From the NCBI GenBank assembly GCA_003246675.1, contig QJZQ01000237.1:1-32188 (forward strand): a stretch of DNA of 32,188 bases, in the 5' to 3' direction. Shown piece by piece: positions 8,092 through 16,792 of the stretch. Under the pieces are notes generated by a model. That model worked only from the letters and a program-made list of their open reading frames with translations. It was not told the DNA's origin and did no database searches. How positions within the stretch are numbered: the stretch's first letter is position 1; the number at the start of each line of letters is the position of its first letter. A program made the position numbers and the translations under genes. This DNA comes from Nitrospirota bacterium. Lineage in GTDB: Bacteria > Nitrospinota > Nitrospinia > Nitrospinales > VA-1.

Positions 8092-9815
8092 CCCTGCTGA
8101 ACAATATTTTGCCCGAAGCCCGGCGCGGCAAGCTTGCGGCCATGCTTGGCGAAAAGCGGCTGATCCGCGTGATCGAAGCGCATAATGGCCTGAGCGGCAT
8201 CATCGCGGGCGGCGCCCGTGTCGAAGGCGAGGAAAAGGGGGAGCGTGTGAGCCGCGAGTTCGACGCCCTCTGGGAAAGCAGCCTGACCGACTCGGCCTCC
8301 AAGGGCCATCCCGATATCGAAGTGGTGGGGTTCGACTCGCGCCTGGCGACGATCCAGGAAATTCTGGCGGTCACCGAAAAGCCGATGATCGTCGACGGCG
8401 ACACGGGAGGAGACGCGAACAACTTCGAGTACATGGTGTCGAAGCTCGAACGCGCGGGCGTTTCGGCGGTCATCATCGAGGACAAGGTGTTCCCCAAGCG
8501 CAACAGCCTGGAGGCGGGGGTGTCGCAGACCCTGCAGGACCCCGAGGTGTTCGCCCAGAAAATCCGCCGTGGCAAGCAAGTGCAGTTGACGGAAGAGTTT
8601 CTCATCATCGCGAGGATCGAAAGCTTCATCGCCGGCCTGCCCCTGGAGGACGCGCTCATGCGGGCGCGCACCTATCTTCTGGCCGGCGTCGATGGCGTCA
8701 TGATCCACTCCAAGTCCAAGAGCCCCGACCAGTTGTTCAGCTTCGCCGAGGCCTACCGTGCGCTGCTGGCGGAGCTTGGCCTCAATAAGCCGCTGATCTG
8801 CGTGCCGACCACCTACAACCACCTCACCGAGGACGAGCTGGCCGAAGCCGGGTTCGACGTCGTGATCTACGCGAATCATCTCCTGCGCGCGGCTTACCAG
8901 GCCATGACCGAGGTCACCCGGAACATCCTGCTCAACCAGCGCTCGCTGGAGGCCGACCCCCTGTGCGCCCCGGTGCGGGAAATATTCCGGGCGGTGGGTT
9001 TTCTCGACGTCAAGGAAAAGGACCAGCGCGACGGGCCGTCGAGCCAGATGGCCGTCATCATCCCCGCCGCGGGCGAGGACGAGGAACTCAAGCCCCTCTT
9101 GAACGGCCGGCCCAAGGCGATGCTGGAAATCGCCGGGCGCACCCTGCTCGACAGGCAGGTTGCTTCTCTCGCGGCCAATCACCTGAACGACATCACGGTG
9201 GTGGCCGGCTACGCCCGCGATAAAATGCGCGCCGAGGGGGTTGCCATTCTTGAAAACAAGGATTATAAAAACGGGTCGATGATGCACAGCCTCATGGTGG
9301 CGCGTGAGAAAATGCAGAATGGGTTCCTGATGTTATACGCCGACATTCTGCTTGAGGACCACATCATCGCCAAGCTCCTCGATTGCCGCGAGGACATCGT
9401 TCTGGTGGCCGACAACACCACGCAGTATCATAAATACGAAGGCGGCAAGGCGCTGGACTTCATTGTCAGCAAGCGCAAGCACCGGCCGACCCGGCGCAAG
9501 CTCAGCTTTGCGGGGGAAAGCCTGGTCGAAAGGATCGGCGCTACGATTTCACCCGGGGCCGCCACGCACGAATTCATCGGCCTGGCCCGGTTTTCGCGCA
9601 CGGGGGCCGAGCAGCTGGTGGCGACCTACGAGGATTGCATCGGCAACTTCCAGGGCCGGTTTCACGAGGCCGAGGATGTGGCGCGCCTGAACTTCACGGA
9701 CATCATCCAGGAGATGATCGATCGCGGGTTCCGGGTGCATTTTCTGGAGATCCATCAGGGCTGGCTGGAAATCCATCAGGCCGAGGACCTCAAGCTGGCC
9801 AACGAATTTTTATAA
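8088..9815 (+). CDS. Phosphoenolpyruvate mutase / sugar-type nucleotidyltransferase fusion
   Basis: PEP mutase forms the C-P bond of phosphonopyruvate, the entry step of nearly all phosphonate natural products and phosphonolipids. Residues 1-300 are an isocitrate-lyase-superfamily PepM domain: ALWESSLTDSASKG, VDGDTGG near residue 102 (Mg site), EDKVFPKRNS near 131 (the EDKx5NS mutase signature), IARIESFIAG and IHSKSKSPDQL. Residues about 320-575 resemble a nucleotidyltransferase: AVIIPAAG...PLLNGRPKAMLEIAGRTLLDRQV, LMLYADILLEDH, EFIGLARFS. Known PepM-nucleotidyltransferase fusions (PntC-type cytidylyltransferase) feed phosphonate headgroups to lipids or glycans. The usual LAAGxGxR loop is here PAAGEDEEL, so nucleotide activity may be altered or lost. 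Neither phosphonopyruvate decarboxylase nor an aminotransferase is adjacent. It is coupled to the 87-aa ORF upstream and followed 24 bases later by proS. Confidence 0.9.
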   Translation: MTLLNNILPEARRGKLAAMLGEKRLIRVIEAHNGLSGIIAGGARVEGEEKGERVSREFDALWESSLTDSASKGHPDIEVVGFDSRLATIQEILAVTEKPMIVDGDTGGDANNFEYMVSKLERAGVSAVIIEDKVFPKRNSLEAGVSQTLQDPEVFAQKIRRGKQVQLTEEFLIIARIESFIAGLPLEDALMRARTYLLAGVDGVMIHSKSKSPDQLFSFAEAYRALLAELGLNKPLICVPTTYNHLTEDELAEAGFDVVIYANHLLRAAYQAMTEVTRNILLNQRSLEADPLCAPVREIFRAVGFLDVKEKDQRDGPSSQMAVIIPAAGEDEELKPLLNGRPKAMLEIAGRTLLDRQVASLAANHLNDITVVAGYARDKMRAEGVAILENKDYKNGSMMHSLMVAREKMQNGFLMLYADILLEDHIIAKLLDCREDIVLVADNTTQYHKYEGGKALDFIVSKRKHRPTRRKLSFAGESLVERIGATISPGAATHEFIGLARFSRTGAEQLVATYEDCIGNFQGRFHEAEDVARLNFTDIIQEMIDRGFRVHFLEIHQGWLEIHQAEDLKLANEFL

Positions 9816-9839
9816 AATCATACGAAGACAGGACACGCA

Positions 9840-11543
9840 ATGCGCTATTCCCAGATGTTCATTCCTACCCTCAAGGAATCCCCCGCCGACGCCGAGGTGG
9901 TGAGCCACAAGCTCATGGTGCGGGCGGGGATGATCCGCCAGCTCGCCTCGGGGATCTACACGATCCTCCCGCTCGGGCTGCGCGTGCTGAGGAAAATCGA
10001 GCGTATCATCCGCGAGGAGATGGACGGCATCGGCGGGCAGGAGGTGTTCATGCCGAGCATCCAGCCTTCGGAACTGTGGGTGGAAAGCGGCCGCTGGAAT
10101 TTTTACGGCAAGGAGCTTTTGCGCATCAAGGACCGGCACGACCGGGAATTCTGTTACGGGCCGACGCACGAAGAGGTCGTCACCGACATTGTGCGCCGGG
10201 AGGTCAAGTCGTACCGGCATCTGCCGCTCACGCTGTACCAGATTCAGACCAAATTCCGCGACGAGGTGCGCCCGCGCTTCGGCATCATGCGCGGCCGCGA
10301 ATTCATGATGAAGGACGCCTACAGCTTTCATGCCGATGTGGAAAGCGCGCGCGAAACCTACGGCCAGATGGCCCAGGCTTACAGCAATATCTTCAAGCGC
10401 TGCGGGCTCACTTTCGTCAAGGTGCAGGCCGACTCGGGAACCATCGGCGGCAGCTTTTCGCACGAGTTCGCCGTTCTTGCCGATTCGGGGGAGGACCGTG
10501 TGGGGTTCTGCGACAGGTGCGACTACGCATCCAACCTGGAAATGGCCGAAGCCCGGCCGCCCGAGGGAGAGGACAGCCAGCCGGAGGAGGCGCTCAGGGA
10601 AGTGGCCACGCCGGGGAAAAAATCGGTGGCCGAGGTCGGGGAGTTTTTGTCTCAGCCGGCCGCGCGCATCGTCAAGACGCTGCTCTTCGACACCGATCGC
10701 GGCCTGGTGGCCGGGCTGGTGCGCGGCGACCGGGAGCTTAACCCCATCAAGCTGAAAAACCTCATCGGCTGCGAATGGGCCCACCCCGCCAGCGAGGCCG
10801 ACATTGCGAAAAATGACTGTCCTCCCGTAGGTTACGTGGGTCCGGTGGGACTTAACCTTAAGGTTTTTGCCGACCACGAAGTCATGCAGCTCAAGAGTTT
10901 TGTCGCCGGCGCCAACAAGCCGGACGCTCATTTCGCCGGGGTGTCCCCCGGGCGGGATTTCAAGGTGGAGAAATCCGGCGACCTGCGCGATGTGCGGGCG
11001 GGCGACCCCTGTCCGCGCTGCGCCGGAACCTACCAGGTGAGGCGCGGCATCGAAGTGGGGCACATCTTCATTCTCGGCACCAAGTACAGCCGCGCCATGA
11101 AAGCGAACTACCTCGACCCTAACGGCAGTGAAAAACCCATGGAGATGGGTTGTTACGGGATCGGCGTGGGGCGCACCGCCGCCGCCGCCATCGAGCAGAA
11201 CCACGATGAGAAGGGCATTGTGTGGCCGGTGCCCATCGCGCCGTTCCAGGTGGCCGTCATCCCGGTCAATTACTCCAATGAGAAGGTCCGCGAGGCAAGC
11301 GACGCCCTCTACCGGGCTCTGTGGGACGCGGGGGTGGAAGCGCTGCTCGACGACCGCTCCGACCGGCTCGGCGTCAAACTGAACGATGCCGACCTGCTCG
11401 GCGCACCGCTGCAAATCATTCTCGGTCCGAAAAACCTCGATGACGGCAAGGTCGAGTTTAAGGTCCGGAAAACCAATGTTTCCGAGGTTCAGCCGCTGGC
11501 CGGGGCGGCAGAAAAAGTGGTGGCTCTCCTGAAGACCCTGTAA
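9840..11543 (+). CDS. proS: Prolyl-tRNA synthetase, bacterial type with editing domain
   Basis: Class II synthetase that charges tRNA-Pro. The N-terminus MRYSQMFIPTLKESPADAEVVSHKLMVRAGMIRQLASGIYTILPLG is typical. Motif 2 is TKFRDEVRPRFGIMRGREFMMKDAYSF and motif 3 is GCYGIGVGRTAAAAIEQNHDEKGIVWP. The inserted editing (INS) domain lies about residues 220-385, between motifs 2 and 3, so misacylated Ala-tRNA-Pro should be cleared in cis. A C-terminal anticodon-binding domain follows. The length of 567 residues matches the bacterial form. AGGA lies 8 bases before the ATG. It follows the PepM fusion by 24 bases; rseP-proS proximity is common in bacteria, so the two genes between them look like an insertion. 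Confidence 0.97.
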   Translation: MRYSQMFIPTLKESPADAEVVSHKLMVRAGMIRQLASGIYTILPLGLRVLRKIERIIREEMDGIGGQEVFMPSIQPSELWVESGRWNFYGKELLRIKDRHDREFCYGPTHEEVVTDIVRREVKSYRHLPLTLYQIQTKFRDEVRPRFGIMRGREFMMKDAYSFHADVESARETYGQMAQAYSNIFKRCGLTFVKVQADSGTIGGSFSHEFAVLADSGEDRVGFCDRCDYASNLEMAEARPPEGEDSQPEEALREVATPGKKSVAEVGEFLSQPAARIVKTLLFDTDRGLVAGLVRGDRELNPIKLKNLIGCEWAHPASEADIAKNDCPPVGYVGPVGLNLKVFADHEVMQLKSFVAGANKPDAHFAGVSPGRDFKVEKSGDLRDVRAGDPCPRCAGTYQVRRGIEVGHIFILGTKYSRAMKANYLDPNGSEKPMEMGCYGIGVGRTAAAAIEQNHDEKGIVWPVPIAPFQVAVIPVNYSNEKVREASDALYRALWDAGVEALLDDRSDRLGVKLNDADLLGAPLQIILGPKNLDDGKVEFKVRKTNVSEVQPLAGAAEKVVALLKTL

Positions 11544-11578
11544 CCCCCCCTGGCCGGGGAGGGCGTTACAGAATTTCC

Positions 11579-11607
11579 TTGCAACAAAATCGCCGATTTA
11601 GTAACAT
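11579..11607 (+). promoter_or_regulatory. Candidate promoter in the rimP-nusA leader
   Basis: TTGCAA and TAACAT (4/6 matches each) are separated by 17 bases in the 187-base gap between proS and rimP. A transcript starting near 11614 would meet a strong terminator about 45 bases later, implying either an attenuated leader for the rimP operon or a short terminated RNA. Confidence 0.4.
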
Positions 11608-11635
11608 CAATCGACAAACCATGGCTCGTTGGTGA

Positions 11636-11665
11636 AATGCGGGTTTATACCCCGCATTTTTTTTT
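11636..11665 (+). terminator. Intrinsic terminator/attenuator upstream of rimP
   Basis: AATGCGGG pairs with CCCGCATT around a 7-base loop (TTTATAC), and nine Ts follow. It sits 93 bases after proS and 65 bases before rimP. It may simply end the proS transcript or attenuate the translation operon. Confidence 0.88.
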
Positions 11666-11730
11666 AGTATTTGCCGGGTTTCGGTAGCCCGATAGCGCCC
11701 GCGCGCCATCGCAAAGGCTCTGTTGGAGAT

Positions 11731-12195
11731 ATGTCAAAAGGTTCAATAGCTCAGACGGTTCTGGAACTTGTGGCGCCGCTGGTTGCGGAAGAAGGCCTTG
11801 AGCTTGTCGATGTGGAGTACAGGAAAACCGGGCGGGAGTGGACGCTCAGGATTCTGATCGACAGAACGCCGGGAGGCGTCACCGTCGACGATTGCCAGTC
11901 GATCAGCCGCAAAGTCGAGGACCTGATCGAAGTGGAAAACCTGGTGCCCTCCCAGTACGTCCTGGAGGTTTCATCGCCGGGCCTCGACCGCCCCTTGAAA
12001 AACGAGCGGGATTTTTTAAGATTCATGAACAAGCGGATCACCGTTAAAACGTATTCGTCCATCGAGAACCGGAAAGTTTTCGAGGGGCGGATCACGGGTT
12101 TTCAGAATCAGACTCTTTATCTGGACGATGCAGGGACCGAGAGGGAAATTCCCCTGAAGGACATCGCCCAGGCCCGATTAATTATTGAGTTTTAA
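11731..12195 (+). CDS. rimP: Ribosome maturation factor RimP
   Basis: RimP assists 30S subunit assembly. The 154-residue protein shows the family pattern: LELVDVEYRKTGREWTLRILIDRTPGGVTVDDCQSISRKVEDLIEVENLVPSQYVLEVSSPGLDRPLK, then a C-terminal SH3-like barrel (RKVFEGRITGFQNQTLYLDD). The ORF track begins at a TTG at 11671; I prefer ATG 11731 because it gives the usual length and starts just ahead of the conserved helix (GSIAQTVLELVAPLVAEEGLELV). The nearest purine tract, GGAG, is only 2 bases before the ATG, unusually close. First gene of the rimP-nusA-infB cluster, 11 bases before nusA. Confidence 0.95.
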   Translation: MSKGSIAQTVLELVAPLVAEEGLELVDVEYRKTGREWTLRILIDRTPGGVTVDDCQSISRKVEDLIEVENLVPSQYVLEVSSPGLDRPLKNERDFLRFMNKRITVKTYSSIENRKVFEGRITGFQNQTLYLDDAGTEREIPLKDIAQARLIIEF

Positions 12196-12206
12196 AGCCA
12201 GATATC

Positions 12207-13853
12207 ATGAGCAGCGAAGTAATTAACATCATAGATCAACTCAGCCGCGAGAAGGGCATCGAGAAAGAAGTCCTTATCGAAGCGCTGACCAGCGCCATGG
12301 TGGCCGCCGCCACCAAACGGCTGCCGTATGCCCGGAATTTGACCAGCGAGTTGAACGAAGAGACCGGGGAAGTGGAAGTGTACTCGGAAAAAACGGTGGT
12401 CGAGACCGTCCAGAACCCGCACGAGGAGATCAGCCTGGCGGAAGCCCGCGAGATGCTGTCCGACGTCGAAGTGGGGGACCATCTTGCCGTGCGCCAGTTC
12501 CTGGAGAACTACGGCCGCATCGCCGCCCAGCTGGCCAAGCAGGTGATCCTGCAAAAAGTGCGCGAGGCGGAGATCGACATCACCTACCGCGACTATATCG
12601 ATAAGAAGGGCGAACTCATCAACGGCATCGTGCAGCGCTACGAGCATGGCGACCTGATTGTCGAACTCGGCAAGGCCGAGGGCATTCTGCCCCGGCGGGA
12701 GCAGGTATTCCGGGAAACGTTCAACCGCGGCGAGAGAATCCGCGCCTACGTCCTGGATGTCCGAAAAACGCCCAAGCACGCAAGCGTCATCCTGTCGCGG
12801 ACGCACGTGGGCCTCATCCAGCGGTTGTTCGAGCTGGAAGTTCCCGAAATCAGCGAGGGCATGGTGGAGATCATGGGCATCGTGCGCGAGCCCAATGGCC
12901 GCACGAAAATCGCGGTGCGGACCAACGACCGCGATATCGACGCCGTCGGGGCCTGTGTCGGCATGCGCGGCATGCGGGTGCAGTCCATCGTCCAGGAGCT
13001 GCGCGGCGAGAAAATCGATATCGTCGAGTATTCCGAGGACCCGCAGACCTATCTCCGCAACGCGCTCAGCCCGGCGAAGATTTCGCGCATCATCATGGAC
13101 CGGGAAAAGAACCACATGACCGTCATCGTGGCCGACGATCAAATGTCCCTCGCCATCGGCAAAAAGGGGCAGAACGTGCGCCTGGCCGCCAAGCTCGTCA
13201 AATGGAAGATCGACATCAAGGGCGAATCCGAAGGCATTGGCCTTGGGGCCGCTTCGGCGTTCCTTAGCGCTCCGGCCAAGCCGCGGGTGGATTTTCTGGA
13301 AGCCGTAAAAAATGCCAAGGGACTTGGCGAAAAGGTGATGACCATTCTGTTCACCAGCAATATCGAGACGGTGGACGAGGCGCTTAAGCGCGGTGTGGAA
13401 GGCCTCGTCGAGCTGAGTGGGGTGGGGCCGAAGAAGGCGGAGGCCATAATAGAACTTTGCCGGTCGATGGTCGAGGTTGCCGAGGTGGCGGAAGCCGCGC
13501 CGGGAGAAGAGGCCGTCGAGGAGGCAGCCGCCGGGGAGCAGGATGCCGTGTTGGCTGAGGAGGGCGGCGAAGCCGCTCTGGAAGAACCCCCGGAAAAAGC
13601 CGAAGAAAAGCCGGACGCAGAAGAAGCGTTGGAAGAAGAGGTTGAGGAAGAAGATATCAGCGTGCGGGAACTCGTTGGGGTGGCCCCTGCGGTCATCGAT
13701 CTTTTGCTCGAAAACGAGTTCCAGACCATGGCGGAACTTTCCGTCACCCCCGTCGAAGAGCTGACCGCTCTCGATGGCATTGACGAAGATGTTGCCCGGC
13801 AGGTCATCGAACAGGCCCGGCAACGGATGACGGAGATGGGAAACATCGGGTGA
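12207..13853 (+). CDS. nusA: Transcription termination/antitermination factor NusA
   Basis: NusA binds RNA polymerase and nascent RNA, controlling pausing, termination and rRNA antitermination. The polymerase-binding N-terminal domain (MSSEVINIIDQLSREKGIEKEVLIEALTSAMVAAATKR) is followed by an S1 domain (about residues 133-200, GELINGIVQRYEHGDLIVELG), two KH domains (NDRDIDAVGACVGMRGMRVQSI; DDQMSLAIGKKGQNVRLAAKLV) and two helix-hairpin-helix repeats. The repeats (VELSGVGPKKAEAIIELC; TALDGIDEDVARQVIEQA) are separated by a long, strongly acidic Glu/Ala linker (about 425-485). At 548 residues it is longer than E. coli NusA (495) mostly because of this linker. The ylxR gene that often follows nusA is absent. 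Confidence 0.97.
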   Translation: MSSEVINIIDQLSREKGIEKEVLIEALTSAMVAAATKRLPYARNLTSELNEETGEVEVYSEKTVVETVQNPHEEISLAEAREMLSDVEVGDHLAVRQFLENYGRIAAQLAKQVILQKVREAEIDITYRDYIDKKGELINGIVQRYEHGDLIVELGKAEGILPRREQVFRETFNRGERIRAYVLDVRKTPKHASVILSRTHVGLIQRLFELEVPEISEGMVEIMGIVREPNGRTKIAVRTNDRDIDAVGACVGMRGMRVQSIVQELRGEKIDIVEYSEDPQTYLRNALSPAKISRIIMDREKNHMTVIVADDQMSLAIGKKGQNVRLAAKLVKWKIDIKGESEGIGLGAASAFLSAPAKPRVDFLEAVKNAKGLGEKVMTILFTSNIETVDEALKRGVEGLVELSGVGPKKAEAIIELCRSMVEVAEVAEAAPGEEAVEEAAAGEQDAVLAEEGGEAALEEPPEKAEEKPDAEEALEEEVEEEDISVRELVGVAPAVIDLLLENEFQTMAELSVTPVEELTALDGIDEDVARQVIEQARQRMTEMGNIG

Positions 13854-13980
13854 TGGTCCATAGAGCCGGCGGCAGCCCCCCGTGGGCATGGCGGCCGGCG
13901 GGCGGTGCCCGTGAAAGGGTTACGGCCCTGAAACCCTGGCGGATTTTCCGGGGATTAAATTTGCAGTAAGGAGGATTTGT
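13854..13980 (+). other. nusA-infB spacer with GC-rich hairpin
   Basis: No ORF fits this 127-base gap. CGTGGGCA (13881-13888) can pair with TGCCCGTG (13906-13913) with two wobbles around a G/C-rich loop. There is no T-run, so it is not an intrinsic terminator. It could be a processing or stability element within the operon mRNA. Confidence 0.3.
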
Positions 13981-16452
13981 TTGGCTAAGATTCGCATCAA
14001 TAAGCTGGCGCTTGAGCTGAGCGTTCAGAACGATCAGATCATCGACGCGTTGCACGCGAAAGACATCCCGGTCAAGAATTACATGAGCTCGGTGGATGAA
14101 GAAACCGCCGATGTGATCCGGAAGATGTTTTCTCCCGCTGCGAGTGAAAAGAGCAGTGCCGTCCGCGTTATCAAGGCCAAGGTCACCCCGGGCAAGCCCA
14201 AAGCCACGGTGAAGACCGTCTCCAAGGCGATGGCCGCCAAGGCCCAGGCCAAGGTTGAGAAAAAGGTAAAAGAGGCCGAGGAAAAGGCAAAAGAGGAAGA
14301 GGCGAAGAAGGAAGCCGAGAGAAAGATAAAAGAGGCGGAGAAAAAAGCCAAAGAGGCGGAGAAAAAGGCCCGTGAGGCCGAGAGAAAAGCCAAAGAGGCG
14401 GAGAAAAAAGCCAAAGAGGCCGAAGAAAAGGCCCGGCGGGAAAAGAAGCCGGTGAGAAGAGAAGCGCAGGCCGCTAAGCCGGCGGCGCCGAAAGACAGGC
14501 CGCAGCAAGAAGCCCGCGCGCCCCGCAAGGCGGGGCTCAAGATCGTCAAGATGGAGGAGGCCCCGGTCAAGCCAGTCGGTAAAAAGACCAAGCCGGTCAA
14601 AACCAAGGTCGAAAAGCCCAAGCCCGAAAAGCCTTTGCCCGCGCGCAAAAAAGCTCCTCCGGCTCCGGTGGTGGAGCCTGCTCCTCCGGCGCCAGGGGAG
14701 GAAACCTTCGAAGTGGTGCAATTGCCGGAAAACCTGCAAGTCAGGGAGCTGGCCGAACTTTTGAAGTGCACCGCCAACGATGTGATCAAGGAACTGATGG
14801 GGCTCGGCATCATGGCCACCATCAATCAAAGTCTGGATTTTGACGTCGCAAGCAAGGTGGCGGACAGGCGTGGCTTCGAAGTCGAAGTCGCCAAGCCCGA
14901 GGTGGAGCTCGACTTTGAAGAAGAAGAGCAGGATCTGCCGGCGGACAATATACACCGCGCGCCCATCGTCACCATCATGGGGCATGTCGATCACGGCAAG
15001 ACCTCGCTTCTCGACGCGATTCGCGAGACCAACCTGACCAAGAGCGAGGCGGGCGGCATCACCCAGCATATCGGCGCCTACCAGGCGAAGATCAAGGGTT
15101 CCGCCATCACCTTTCTGGACACTCCCGGACACGAGGCGTTCACCGCCATGCGAGCCCGCGGTGCGCAGGTGACCGACATCGTGGTTCTGGTGGTTGCCGC
15201 GGACGACGGCATCAAGCCGCAGACGCGGGAAGCCATCGACCATGCCAACGCCGCCGGGGTTCCCATCCTCGTGGCGATCAACAAGATCGACAAGGCCGAC
15301 GCGCGCCCCGACGAGGTGAAGAAACAACTGGCCGATCTCGGCCTGCTGCCGGAAGACTGGGGCGGGCAGACCATCTTCACCGAAGTTTCCGCCCTGCAGA
15401 AACTGGGCATCGACAGTTTGTTGGAGATGATCCTCCTGCAGGCGGAGATCATGGACCTCAAGGCCAACCCCAACCTCCGCGCCCGGGGCGTGGTGATCGA
15501 ATCCAAACTCGACAAGGGCCGCGGCCCCGTGGCCACGCTGGTGGTGGAAGCGGGCACCCTCCGAGTGGGCGACCCGTTCATCGTCGGCCCTTTGTTCGGC
15601 AAGGTCCGTGCGCTCATCAACGACAAGGGCGCCAAAATGAAAAAGGCGCCGCCAGCCACCCCGGTGGAAGTCGTCGGCTTGCCCGACGTGCCGCAGCCGG
15701 GCGACAAGTTCATGGTGGTGGGCGATGAGAAAAAGGCGCGCCAGCTGAGCGACCAGAGGCTGCAGCAGCAACGGGAACAGCTTCTCGCGAAAACCACTCG
15801 CGTCACCATGGACGATCTGCACCAGCAGATTCTTGAAGGCAAGATCAAGGAACTCAACCTCATCACCAAAGCCGATGTGCAGGGTTCCCTGCTCGCCGTC
15901 CGCGAGGCGTTCACCAAGCTCGGGTCCGACGAAGTGCGCATCCGCATCATCCACGAGGCCGTGGGCGGCATCACCGAGTCCGACGTTCTTCTGGCCACGG
16001 CGTCCAATGCCATCATCATCGGCTTCAATGTGCGGCCCACGGACAAGGCGAGCCAGCTGGCGACGCGGGACAATGTGGAGATCCGCCTGTACCGGGTGAT
16101 TTACGACGCCATCAACGAAATGAAAAAGGCCATGGACGGCCTGCTCGAACCCAAGTTCAAGGAGCGCATCGTCGGCCGGGCCGAGGTGCGGGAGGTTTTC
16201 ACCCTGCCGAAGGTGGGTTCCATCGCCGGCTGTCAGGTCATCTCCGGCAAGGTCGAACGTAACATGGAGGCGCGCCTGATCCGCGACAACGTGGTGGTTT
16301 ATCAGGGCAAGATCGCCTCGATCCGGCGCTTCAAGGAAGACGTCAAGGAGGTTCTTGCCGGTTACGAGTGCGGGCTGTGCCTGGATAAGTATCAGGACCT
16401 CAAGCAGGGCGATATCGTCGAACCGTTTGTTCTCGACGAGATCGTGACCTGA
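13981..16452 (+). CDS. infB: Translation initiation factor IF-2
   Basis: IF-2 is the GTPase that places fMet-tRNA on the 30S subunit and promotes subunit joining. The start is TTG, supported by an AAGGAGG ribosome-binding site 6 bases upstream. A first IF2_N domain (residues 1-50, [24 protein letters not shown]) is followed by a long charged helix of KKAKEAE heptads (about 85-157), a basic Pro/Lys/Ala linker and a second IF2_N domain (about 240-300). The G domain has GHVDHGKT (near 333), [16 protein letters not shown] and NKIDKADA. The beta-barrel and fMet-tRNA-binding C-terminal domains end with [28 protein letters not shown]. Length 823. The overlapping 929-aa antisense ORF is a shadow. Confidence 0.98.
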   Translation: MAKIRINKLALELSVQNDQIIDALHAKDIPVKNYMSSVDEETADVIRKMFSPAASEKSSAVRVIKAKVTPGKPKATVKTVSKAMAAKAQAKVEKKVKEAEEKAKEEEAKKEAERKIKEAEKKAKEAEKKAREAERKAKEAEKKAKEAEEKARREKKPVRREAQAAKPAAPKDRPQQEARAPRKAGLKIVKMEEAPVKPVGKKTKPVKTKVEKPKPEKPLPARKKAPPAPVVEPAPPAPGEETFEVVQLPENLQVRELAELLKCTANDVIKELMGLGIMATINQSLDFDVASKVADRRGFEVEVAKPEVELDFEEEEQDLPADNIHRAPIVTIMGHVDHGKTSLLDAIRETNLTKSEAGGITQHIGAYQAKIKGSAITFLDTPGHEAFTAMRARGAQVTDIVVLVVAADDGIKPQTREAIDHANAAGVPILVAINKIDKADARPDEVKKQLADLGLLPEDWGGQTIFTEVSALQKLGIDSLLEMILLQAEIMDLKANPNLRARGVVIESKLDKGRGPVATLVVEAGTLRVGDPFIVGPLFGKVRALINDKGAKMKKAPPATPVEVVGLPDVPQPGDKFMVVGDEKKARQLSDQRLQQQREQLLAKTTRVTMDDLHQQILEGKIKELNLITKADVQGSLLAVREAFTKLGSDEVRIRIIHEAVGGITESDVLLATASNAIIIGFNVRPTDKASQLATRDNVEIRLYRVIYDAINEMKKAMDGLLEPKFKERIVGRAEVREVFTLPKVGSIAGCQVISGKVERNMEARLIRDNVVVYQGKIASIRRFKEDVKEVLAGYECGLCLDKYQDLKQGDIVEPFVLDEIVT
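14329..14433 (+). repeat. Five imperfect 21-bp tandem repeats inside infB
   Basis: Units of the form AAAGAGGCGGAGAAAAAAGCC occur five times in register, each encoding a KEAEKKA heptad. Units differ by only a few bases (for example CGTGAGGCCGAGAGAAAAGCC). This is an in-frame coding microsatellite building a helical linker and could vary in copy number between strains. Confidence 0.85.
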
Positions 16453-16474
16453 GGGCCCGTTTCGGAAACCCGAA

Positions 16475-16792
16475 ATGATCGTGGCGTGCTGTTCCATCCG
16501 GTTCCATTTGCACGGCAACCGTACGCTTAAGGAAAAACGCCGGATTGCCAACGCGATTCGGGACCGGCTGAAAAATAAATTCAATATTTCCATCGCGGAA
16601 GTGGCCGACCAGGATCTGTGGCAGAGCCTTCACCTGGGGTTCGCCGCGGTGGGGAGTGATTCGAGATACCTCGAAGGGCTGATGGAGCAGGTGTTGCGCG
16701 CCATTGAAAGAATGAACCTGGCGGAGGTTGTCGATCATGAAGTCCGCCTCGTGCGCCTCACCGACAGCGACCGGGAGACAAAATTATCATGA
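16475..16792 (+). CDS. DUF503 (YlxP-like) protein
   Basis: A 105-residue small alpha/beta protein of the DUF503 family: MIVACCSIRFHLHGNRTLKEKRRIANAIRDRLKNKFNISIAEVADQDLWQSLHLGFAAVGSDSRYLEGLMEQVL. The LKEKRR...I..RL...FN.S.AEV...D..Q...LG pattern is diagnostic. The family is commonly located between infB and rbfA, and a role in ribosome assembly or translation is suspected from context only. The stop overlaps the rbfA start (ATGA at 16789), so the two are translationally coupled. It begins 22 bases after the infB stop. Confidence 0.9.
   Translation: MIVACCSIRFHLHGNRTLKEKRRIANAIRDRLKNKFNISIAEVADQDLWQSLHLGFAAVGSDSRYLEGLMEQVLRAIERMNLAEVVDHEVRLVRLTDSDRETKLS

Noticed and set aside
9810-11414. 534-aa antisense ORF over proS, and similar long ORFs at 12192-13889 and 25323-26789
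   Set aside because: All are opposite well-supported genes and show the low-complexity composition of frame shadows.
11544-11730. tRNA or riboswitch before rimP (as metY precedes rimP in E. coli)
   Set aside because: No cloverleaf, CCA end or known riboswitch core could be found; only a hairpin terminator is clear.
14329-14433. CRISPR-like repetition
   Set aside because: The repeats are contiguous, in frame with infB and without spacers.
13804-16593. 929-aa antisense ORF over nusA/infB
   Set aside because: It lies opposite clearly conserved genes, is rich in Leu/His/Arg/Gly with no recognisable domain, and is the expected mirror of GC-rich codon use.
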